Notes under the pieces: generated by a model | Told to the model about the DNA's origin: nothing | What the model saw: only the letters and a program-made list of their open reading frames with translations | The model's database searches: none | Program-made: the position numbers and the translations under genes | Source of the DNA: Tardiphaga sp. | GTDB lineage: Bacteria > Pseudomonadota > Alphaproteobacteria > Rhizobiales > Xanthobacteraceae | Assembly: GCA_028290765.1 (NCBI GenBank) | Contig: JAQGJF010000648.1 | Location: 1-5,826, forward strand | DNA length: 5,826 nt | Reading direction: 5' to 3' | Shown here: piece by piece, positions 1 to 5,111 of the stretch | Numbering within the stretch: the first letter of the stretch is position 1 | How the letters are laid out: every line of letters starts with the position of its first letter

Positions 1-41
1 CGCTCGCGCCGGACTCTCGACAGTTGCGCCGTTCGGCAACA

Positions 42-1010
42 TCACTGGATCTGCTTTCGGAATTCCCCGGGTGCCATTCCGGTCGTCCTGGAAAACAGTC
101 GACTGAAGGAAGCGACATCTTGATATCCGATCCGGTAGCAGATCTCCGAAACGCCGAGCTTTGTGCCTTCAAGCAGCGCCCGTGCGGTCTCCAGCCTTTT
201 TTGCTGGATCCATTTTCCAGGGTTGGTCTCAAGCTCGCTGTTAAACCGGCGCGACATGGTTCGCTTCGACATGCCCAACTCTCGGGCAAGCAAATCGATA
301 CTAAGGGTTCGCAAATTCTTCCTGGCTACCTTGTTCAGTCGTTGCTCGAGATGAGCAGCATCCTCAGGCAGCGTGTCGAGGGGAAATTCATAAGGACTCT
401 GGAATCGGCGAGCGGGCGGCAGCAGCAGAAGTTTCCGGACGATGCGTTCCTCTTTGGCAAATCCCAGGTCGACAAGCAGCGCTTTGGTCAATTCAAGGCC
501 TGAAAACCCTCCGCCGCAGGTGTAGATCCGGTCTTGCCGAATGAGAAGCCGCGAAGCGTCCCACCGAACCTTCGGAAAACGACGCGCGGCTTCCCTCTGT
601 AACCACCGGGAGATCGTCGACCGTTTGCCGTCCAATGCCCCGGAGTCAGCGAGAAGAAAACAACCGCCACAATGCGCGGCGACAATGGCGCCCTGCTTTT
701 GAGCCAATGCAATGATCGGCTTCGAATACCTGCTCTCATTGTCAAGCGCACGAACAAGCTCCGGAACATCCAGCCCGGGCATTGCCAGGAGAATCAAAAC
801 GTCCATTTTCCGCGATGGATTGATCCTGGAACTGAATGAAATCCCGGTTGTCGAACGAGATGGAGAACGCCTCGATACGAATTCGAATGAAAACACCTTC
901 GTCCGTTTGATGTCGTTCACGAGTTCGAGCATTTCAACGAGTGTCGACGCAACCGCGGAGTAGAAACTCGTTGGCAGCCATATCACCACGTGAATAGGAA
1001 CGGACGCCAT
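42..1010 (-). CDS. GlxA-family AraC transcriptional regulator (DJ-1/PfpI domain plus AraC HTH)
   Basis: A 322-residue cytoplasmic DNA-binding regulator, full length for the family (about 310-340). Residues 5-180 form a DJ-1/PfpI-like (class I amidotransferase-like) domain. Its nucleophile-elbow region is visible as AHCGGCFLLADSGALDGK around Cys114, followed by the usual T-I-S-R-W stretch. In GlxA-type regulators this domain is thought to sense a ligand rather than catalyse. Residues 218-322 are the AraC domain, with a first helix-turn-helix near 237-257 (LARELGMSKRTMSRRF) and a second near 287-307, followed by the AraC signature GYQDVASFSRLFSRTTG and P-G-E-F-R. The ATG at 1010 has a very strong Shine-Dalgarno (AAGGAGG) nine bases upstream. 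The gene is divergent from the hydrolase/oxidoreductase pair, so it probably regulates that pair and perhaps itself. The ligand is unknown; relatives respond to small amines, amino acids or betaines. Family assignment is secure, target genes are inferred. Confidence 0.95.
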   Translation of the reverse strand: MASVPIHVVIWLPTSFYSAVASTLVEMLELVNDIKRTKVFSFEFVSRRSPSRSTTGISFSSRINPSRKMDVLILLAMPGLDVPELVRALDNESRYSKPIIALAQKQGAIVAAHCGGCFLLADSGALDGKRSTISRWLQREAARRFPKVRWDASRLLIRQDRIYTCGGGFSGLELTKALLVDLGFAKEERIVRKLLLLPPARRFQSPYEFPLDTLPEDAAHLEQRLNKVARKNLRTLSIDLLARELGMSKRTMSRRFNSELETNPGKWIQQKRLETARALLEGTKLGVSEICYRIGYQDVASFSRLFSRTTGMAPGEFRKQIQ

Positions 1011-1019
1011 CTATGTGAC

Positions 1020-1026
1020 CCTCCTT
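1020..1026 (-). promoter_or_regulatory. Strong Shine-Dalgarno of the GlxA-like regulator
   Basis: On the minus strand the sequence reads AAGGAGG, then nine bases, then the ATG at 1010. It is a near-perfect match to the anti-Shine-Dalgarno sequence, and it fixes the start codon. It contrasts with the weak sites in front of the divergent hydrolase gene. Confidence 0.8.
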
Positions 1027-1142
1027 CGCCATGTGATCGGGAGCACACCCCGTTCATCCCGGCTTCGTTCGCTGCTCGGACCTGTCAGGGGACCACTACC
1101 CCTCCATCGCGCTTTGCGACCATATCGCGCGCTGGTCACGTT

Positions 1143-1179
1143 GTGGCAAGTTTAGCATATAGATTGTCCAGTTTGCCAC
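1143..1179. promoter_or_regulatory. Candidate AraC-type operator: 21-bp-spaced direct repeat inside an inverted repeat
   Basis: Two similar 13-base half-sites lie in direct orientation exactly 21 bases apart: TGGCAAGTTTAGC at 1144-1156 and TGTCCAGTTTGCC at 1165-1177, matching at 9 of 13 positions. The 21-base period is two helical turns, so both would face the same side of DNA, as expected for an AraC-family protein binding tandem sites. The same stretch is bounded by a perfect seven-base inverted repeat, GTGGCAA (1143-1149) and TTGCCAC (1173-1179). The half-sites are seen directly. Binding by the adjacent GlxA-like regulator is inferred from position between divergent genes. Confidence 0.5.
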
Positions 1180-1207
1180 TTCTGTTCTCCCATCGGGAAT
1201 CTATGAT
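1179..1207 (+). promoter_or_regulatory. Candidate promoter of the hydrolase-oxidoreductase operon
   Basis: TATGAT at 1202-1207 differs from the sigma-70 -10 consensus by one base. The hexamer at the proper distance upstream (around 1179-1185, CTTCTG or TTCTGT) is a poor -35 match. The candidate operator ends exactly at the edge of this weak -35 region, an arrangement typical of promoters that need an AraC-type activator. Transcription would begin near 1214, giving a leader of about 30 bases. The promoter is inferred by eye only. Confidence 0.4.
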
Positions 1208-1242
1208 CGCGGCGTCAATTCGCTTCGAACCATGAGATTCTT

Positions 1243-2148
1243 ATGTTCAGGATCCTGCTTGCCGCCCTTGCACTCACCATCGTAACGCCTGTCACAGCGG
1301 CAGAACCAAAGCTGCCGGTCGCCTTCAAGAGCCAGACGGTGGCTACCCCGGGCGCCGCGATCTTCGTCCAGGTCGGCGGTACGGGTGATCCAGTCGTGCT
1401 CCTGCACGGCTATGTCGAGAGCGGGGATATGTGGGGTCCCCTTGCGTCAGAACTCGTCAAACGTCATACGGTGATCGTGCCTGATCTACGTGGGCTCGGT
1501 CGATCGTCGCGACCGTCCGGCGGCTATGACAAGAAAACGCAGGCTCAGGATATCCGCGCCGTTGTCGAGGCTCTTGGCTTTGATCGGGCTGCGGTTGTCG
1601 GTCATGATCTCGGCGGCACGGTAGCGTACGCATACGCCGCGCAACATCCAGAGAAGGTAAGCCGGCTGGTCTTCATGGAGGCGCCTGTCGCCGGCGTCGG
1701 TCCGTGGAAAGACGTGACCGCGATGCCGGCGCTATGGCACTGGCATTTCGGCGGGTCCGAGGCCGAGCGCCTGGTCCAGGGAAGAGAGCGTATTTACTTC
1801 GACCATTTTTGGAGATTTGCCGCCGACCCTTCAAAGATCAGCGATGAAACGCGTGACCACTATGCCGCGCAATATGCCGCTCCGGGCGCGATGCGCGCCG
1901 GCTTCGCCCAGTTCGCCGCATTCAACCAGGACGCCGAGGATAACGCGATCCTGAGCCGAACAAGACTTCCGATGCCCGTGCTCGCTATCGGAGGCGAGAC
2001 GGCGTTTGGTCCCCTCCCCGGCATTTTCATGCGCGCCGTGGCCACAGATGTGCGGGAGGTTGTCGTTGCGCGGACAGGTCACTGGCTTCTGGAGGAAAAC
2101 CCGGCAGCGATCGTGTCGTTGGTGCGCGACTTCATCGACGGCCAATGA
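1243..2148 (+). CDS. Exported alpha/beta hydrolase with Asp nucleophile (epoxide hydrolase/dehalogenase-like)
   Basis: A 301-residue alpha/beta-hydrolase fold enzyme. Residues 1-20 look like a Sec signal peptide (M-F-R, hydrophobic LLAALALTIV, then VTA-A before E21), so it probably acts in the periplasm. The oxyanion-hole motif is HGY at 55-57, and DLRGLGRSSRP follows at 81-91. The nucleophile elbow is GHDLGG with Asp122 instead of Ser, which places it with epoxide hydrolases and dehalogenases rather than esterases. His280 (TGHW) is the catalytic base, and Glu146 after strand 6 is the probable acid because the usual late Asp position (GGETAFG) has none. The cap region (about 150-235) carries WHWHF at 165-169. 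Fluoroacetate dehalogenase arginines after the nucleophile are absent (Leu123, Thr126), and the lid Tyr appears to be Phe224. The upstream frame has a stop at 1204-1206, so ATG 1243 is the first possible ATG; its ribosome site (GAGA at 1234-1237) is weak. First gene of a two-gene operon. Substrate unknown. Confidence 0.9.
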   Translation: MFRILLAALALTIVTPVTAAEPKLPVAFKSQTVATPGAAIFVQVGGTGDPVVLLHGYVESGDMWGPLASELVKRHTVIVPDLRGLGRSSRPSGGYDKKTQAQDIRAVVEALGFDRAAVVGHDLGGTVAYAYAAQHPEKVSRLVFMEAPVAGVGPWKDVTAMPALWHWHFGGSEAERLVQGRERIYFDHFWRFAADPSKISDETRDHYAAQYAAPGAMRAGFAQFAAFNQDAEDNAILSRTRLPMPVLAIGGETAFGPLPGIFMRAVATDVREVVVARTGHWLLEENPAAIVSLVRDFIDGQ

Positions 2149-2197
2149 CGCAAGGTTACAGCACGGCTCTACACCGAGCCCATGAAATCCAACTTCC

Positions 2198-2207
2198 GGA
2201 CAGGACG
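2198..2207 (+). promoter_or_regulatory. Ribosome-binding site deciding the oxidoreductase start
   Basis: GGACAGGACG lies directly before the ATG at 2208, with GGA at 2198-2200 seven bases from the start. The upstream in-frame ATG at 2145 has no comparable purine-rich site, which favours 2208. Confidence 0.55.
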
Positions 2208-3197
2208 ATGAAAGCAATTGTCTTTGATACGATTGGCCCTCCTTTGGAAGTGCTTCGGCTCGCGGAGGTCCCGGTCCCGGCGATTAAGGATGACGAAGTT
2301 CTCATCAGGATTGTGTCGGCATCAATCAGCCCCGGCGATTTCCTGTTCATCGAAAATCTATACCCCGAGCCGAAGAAGCCGAAGTTTCCGCGGCAGATCG
2401 GGGGAAACCATGGTGCGGGCATCGTCGAGAGGGTTGGAAAGAACCTCAATATAAAGCCCGGCGCATATGTCGCCTTCAGCTATTACAACAGTTGGGCCGA
2501 ATACGCCGCCGTACCGGCGGAATGGTTGATTCCGTTGCCGCCAGGATTTCCGCCGGAGAAGGCGGGTCAGTTCTTCAATCTCATTACGGCCTGGGACCTG
2601 CTCGAGGCTGCGCGGGTCAAACCGGGCGAATGGCTCGCCGTCACGGCCGGCAACTCAACGGTATCGACAATGGTCTTGCAGTTTGCCAGGGCGAGAAACG
2701 TGAATGTTATCTCGCTCGTGAGACGCGCCGGCTTCGATCTGAAGGAACTGGGCGCGTCCGAAGTCGTCGAGCTTTCGTCCCTCGGTGGGAGCGTTGGCAA
2801 CCGGATTGAGAAGATTACCGCCAATAAGGGAATCAACGCCGTCATCGACAACGTCGGCGGCTCCGTCACCGGCGAACTCATCAGAAGCATGGCCTTCGGC
2901 GGGCAAGTGATCATCAACGGAGGCATGAGCGCCGAACGTTTTGAACTGCACAACTTCGATATTCTTCTGCGCGGAATCGAAATCAGATCTCACGTCTACC
3001 GATACTTCTTCACACCGCCGCAGCCGAGCGAAATGCAAATGCTGCTGCAGATTGCTGAAGCGTCAGCGCACCCCGAATTTAAGGTTCCGGTCGGCGGACT
3101 TAACCGGCTGGAAGATTTCCAGAGCGCCATTACCGCAACACTTACTCACCCCGAACGCGGAAAGCAGTTCTTCAGGACCTGCGGCCGCGAAGACTGA
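2208..3197 (+). CDS. Zinc-free medium-chain dehydrogenase/reductase (enoyl thioester reductase / quinone oxidoreductase-like)
   Basis: A 329-residue MDR-superfamily oxidoreductase, expected to be cytoplasmic and NAD(P)H-dependent. The N-terminus MKAIVFDTIGPPLEVLRL is the classic MDR opening. The GroES-like domain (about 25-115) holds SPGDFLFIENLYP and GGNHGAGIVERVG, which resemble 2-enoyl thioester reductases, including a tyrosine (Tyr52) near their catalytic Tyr. The cofactor domain (about 120-260) has the loop TAGNSTVSTMVLQFA at 147-160 and the strand end NAVIDNVGG. No zinc-ligand or structural-zinc cysteine cluster is present; only Cys325 is seen, near the C-terminus. The frame is open back to an ATG at 2145 that overlaps the hydrolase stop (ATGA), giving 350 residues. 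The extra 21 residues match no MDR feature, so 2208 is preferred. Only 59 bases separate it from the hydrolase, so the two are very likely co-transcribed. The exact substrate (enal, enone, enoyl-CoA or quinone) cannot be told. Confidence 0.9.
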   Translation: MKAIVFDTIGPPLEVLRLAEVPVPAIKDDEVLIRIVSASISPGDFLFIENLYPEPKKPKFPRQIGGNHGAGIVERVGKNLNIKPGAYVAFSYYNSWAEYAAVPAEWLIPLPPGFPPEKAGQFFNLITAWDLLEAARVKPGEWLAVTAGNSTVSTMVLQFARARNVNVISLVRRAGFDLKELGASEVVELSSLGGSVGNRIEKITANKGINAVIDNVGGSVTGELIRSMAFGGQVIINGGMSAERFELHNFDILLRGIEIRSHVYRYFFTPPQPSEMQMLLQIAEASAHPEFKVPVGGLNRLEDFQSAITATLTHPERGKQFFRTCGRED

Positions 3198-3207
3198 ACC
3201 CGCCCGG
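3198..3207. other. Ten-base convergent junction without a visible terminator
   Basis: The oxidoreductase stop (TGA 3195-3197) and the TRAP permease stop (complement of CTA 3208-3210) face each other across 10 bases. I see no GC hairpin followed by a T run on either strand here. Any termination would have to occur inside the opposing coding sequence or depend on Rho. Confidence 0.6.
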
Positions 3208-5097
3208 CTAGAGGAATCCAATCGAAAGCCAGGGCACCAGAGCCAGAATAACGAGCCCGAGAAACAGGGCGACCAGATAGGGAATGATGGGCCGAATGCC
3301 GGCGTCCGGACTGACCTTGCCGATCGCACAAGCCATATAGTAGCCGACGCCGAATGGCGGCGCGAACAGTCCGATGCCCATCGCCGTGATCACCACGATG
3401 GCATAGTGGACTTCGTGAATGCCAATGGCCCTCGCGATCGGAAACAGCAGGGGGCCGAACAGAACCATGGCCGGAATGCCTTCCAGCACGGTTCCCAAAA
3501 CGATGAAGGCGATCATCGATACGGCAAGAAATGTCAGTTTTCCTCCGGGCAAGTCGCGCATGAAATCGGCGAGGAGACCTGAAAAACCGGACTGGGTCAG
3601 TGCCCATGCCATGGCCGAAGCAGCCCCGATCACAAACAAGACGGCGCCCGACAGAGCGGCGGTCTCCACCAGCATCGGACCGACGCGGGACCAGTCGAAT
3701 CGGCGAAAGAATACCAGCCCAACGATGATCGAATAGACGATCCCGATCGTGGAAACCTCGGTGGCGGTGGCGATACCTTCCACGACCGCCGTGCGAATGA
3801 CAAAGGGCAGAGCCAAAGCCGGAAAAGCAAAAACGAAAGTCTTCATGATGGCACTGGCCGGCGCCCTCGCCTGGATCGGCGCATCGTCCGCCCTGGCTTG
3901 CCACCCCACCAACACGCACAACACCGCTCCCAGCATCGCCGCCGGAAGCAGCCCGCCGGTAAATAGCGCCGCGATCGAGATATTGGTGACGCTTCCAACC
4001 GTGATCAGAACCAGGCTTGGCGGTATCGTCTCGGTCTGCGCCCCTGACGCAGCCAGCAACGCGACCAATCGCCCCGGTCTGGCGCCCCGCTTTCGCATCT
4101 CGGGAAAAAGAACCGGAGCTACGGCGGCCATGTCCGCCGCTTTCGAACCGGATATCCCCGAGACCAGATACATGGCCCCGATCAGGACGTAGGATAACCC
4201 GCCCCGAACATGCCCCAGCAAGCTCGCCAGGAAATTGACCATGGCGGCGGCCATTCCCGTCATCTGGATCAGCAAACCCAGAAAGATGAACAGCGGCACC
4301 GACAGGAGAATCGGGTGGGCCATGCCTTCGTCCATCCGTCCGACGACCACGCTGACGGGGACCGACGTGGTGAACATCAGGTACCCGACCGTGACAAGAC
4401 CGAACGAAAATGCGATCGGGATGCCGGAGAATACGGCGATCACGAAAAACACGACAAAGAAGAGCACGAGATTTGCGTTGCCGAGCCCCTGAAGGTGAAC
4501 GCCGAGCAGGTTCAGCGCTCCGATGACGATCGCAAATACGGCGGCAGGGCCGATGATCTTGCGGATTCCGAATTGCGCCAGATGCAAACATCCCATGACG
4601 ATCATCAACGCGATGCCGACCGGAAGCGCCGCGGCGCGCCAGGCATTCGAAATCGACAAGGCCGGGGTTGTCACGAAACTTTCGTTGTCCGCAAATTCAT
4701 ACGCCGGCTGAAGGATAACCGCGAGAAAGACCACGCCTCCGAGTACCGCCAATACCTCGAGAAAGATGCTGGTCCTGGGGCCTGCCATCCCCACGAAAGC
4801 GGTCATCCGCATATGCTCGAGCCGCCGGAACGCGGATACCGCTCCCAGCATGGAAAGCCAGAGAAACAGAATGTTGGCGAGTTCGTCGGACCAGATGATG
4901 GGGTGATGGAAAACATAGCGCGCGATCACACCTGAAAACAGTACCATGATTTCCAGCACCAGCAGAATTGCGACCGGAACCTCCACGACGAGTTGGAGCC
5001 AGCGGTCGATCCTGGCAATCCAGCCGGCCGTGATCACCGTCGTCTCCTCGCCCGAAGCAATCGCCCCGCGTGGCTCCAGGCGAGAGAATTCGCTCAT
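3208..5097 (-). CDS. TRAP transporter fused permease, DctQ-DctM (small plus large membrane subunits)
   Basis: A 629-residue inner-membrane protein, the ion-driven permease of a tripartite ATP-independent periplasmic (TRAP) transporter. Residues 30-178 are the DctQ-like small subunit: four hydrophobic segments and the motif IIWSDELANILFLW at 67-80. A further hydrophobic stretch (about 183-200) links to the DctM-like large subunit (about 205-629), which is rich in transmembrane helices. DctM hallmarks are SGISGSKAADMAAVAPVLFP (313-332), SGAQTETIPPS (351-361), TNISIAALFTGGLLPA (371-386), GTVLEGIPAMVLFGPLLFPI (535-554) and GLFAPPFGVGYY (576-587). Length fits natural QM fusions, so this is not a frameshift artefact. 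ATG 5097 is chosen because it overlaps the upstream dctP-like stop as TGATG and has GGAAAG eight bases upstream, indicating translational coupling. An in-frame start at 5136 would add 13 arginine-rich residues inside the upstream gene and is less likely. Substrate unknown, usually a carboxylate in this family. Confidence 0.95.
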   Translation of the reverse strand: MSEFSRLEPRGAIASGEETTVITAGWIARIDRWLQLVVEVPVAILLVLEIMVLFSGVIARYVFHHPIIWSDELANILFLWLSMLGAVSAFRRLEHMRMTAFVGMAGPRTSIFLEVLAVLGGVVFLAVILQPAYEFADNESFVTTPALSISNAWRAAALPVGIALMIVMGCLHLAQFGIRKIIGPAAVFAIVIGALNLLGVHLQGLGNANLVLFFVVFFVIAVFSGIPIAFSFGLVTVGYLMFTTSVPVSVVVGRMDEGMAHPILLSVPLFIFLGLLIQMTGMAAAMVNFLASLLGHVRGGLSYVLIGAMYLVSGISGSKAADMAAVAPVLFPEMRKRGARPGRLVALLAASGAQTETIPPSLVLITVGSVTNISIAALFTGGLLPAAMLGAVLCVLVGWQARADDAPIQARAPASAIMKTFVFAFPALALPFVIRTAVVEGIATATEVSTIGIVYSIIVGLVFFRRFDWSRVGPMLVETAALSGAVLFVIGAASAMAWALTQSGFSGLLADFMRDLPGGKLTFLAVSMIAFIVLGTVLEGIPAMVLFGPLLFPIARAIGIHEVHYAIVVITAMGIGLFAPPFGVGYYMACAIGKVSPDAGIRPIIPYLVALFLGLVILALVPWLSIGFL

Positions 5098-5111
5098 CAG
5101 GCGAGCTTTCC
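5095..5111 (-). promoter_or_regulatory. TGATG stop-start overlap with Shine-Dalgarno, coupling the TRAP genes
   Basis: Reading the minus strand, GGAAAG (5111-5106) sits eight bases before TGATG, where TGA (5099-5097) ends the solute-binding protein and ATG (5097-5095) begins the permease. The one-base overlap implies that ribosomes ending the first gene restart on the second, keeping subunit levels linked. Confidence 0.75.

Larger units (their letters stand above)
1011..1242. other. Divergent intergenic control region
   Basis: These 232 bases separate the divergently transcribed regulator and hydrolase genes and must hold both promoters. The half near the regulator contains a short stem-loop candidate (AGGGG at 1087-1091, CCCCT at 1099-1103, seven-base loop) and a seven-base direct repeat ATCGCGC at 1106-1112 and 1124-1130. 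The half near the hydrolase is locally A/T-richer and contains the candidate operator at 1143-1179. On the minus strand a possible regulator promoter is TTGCCA (1149-1144) with GATATG (1126-1121) at 17-base spacing, which is only a moderate match. No small gene with a credible start and ribosome site was seen. Confidence 0.7.

Noticed and set aside
23..40. Inverted repeat GTTGC/GCAAC just after the regulator stop, considered as a terminator.
   Set aside because: The stem is only five base pairs and there is no T run on the minus strand after it, so it is too weak to call.
24..503. A 159-codon plus-strand open frame antisense to the regulator.
   Set aside because: It is fully opposite the AraC domain of the regulator, which has clear motifs, and shows no domain of its own.
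1141..1163. TTGTGG (1141-1146) with TATAGA (1158-1163) as a plus-strand sigma-70 promoter.
   Set aside because: The spacing between the hexamers is only 11 bases, too short for sigma-70; the A/T-rich stretch is better explained as part of the operator.
3181..3188. GCGGCCGC palindrome near the end of the reductase gene.
   Set aside because: It is an eight-base palindrome inside coding sequence, expected by chance in GC-rich DNA, with no terminator features.
2941..3582. A 213-codon plus-strand open frame spanning the convergent gene junction.
   Set aside because: It overlaps both confirmed genes in another frame, has no recognisable motif and is compositionally a shadow.
3146..4591. A 481-codon open frame on the minus strand overlapping the TRAP permease in another frame.
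   Set aside because: It lies within the well-supported DctQ-DctM reading frame, its translation is low-complexity and rich in Arg, Gly and Ser without family motifs, and long open frames are common opposite or beside high-GC genes.
4210..4935. A 241-codon open frame on the plus strand antisense to the TRAP permease.
   Set aside because: Its translation is dominated by charged residues (Asp, Glu, Arg, His), the usual shadow of a membrane-protein gene, with no recognisable domain or ribosome site.
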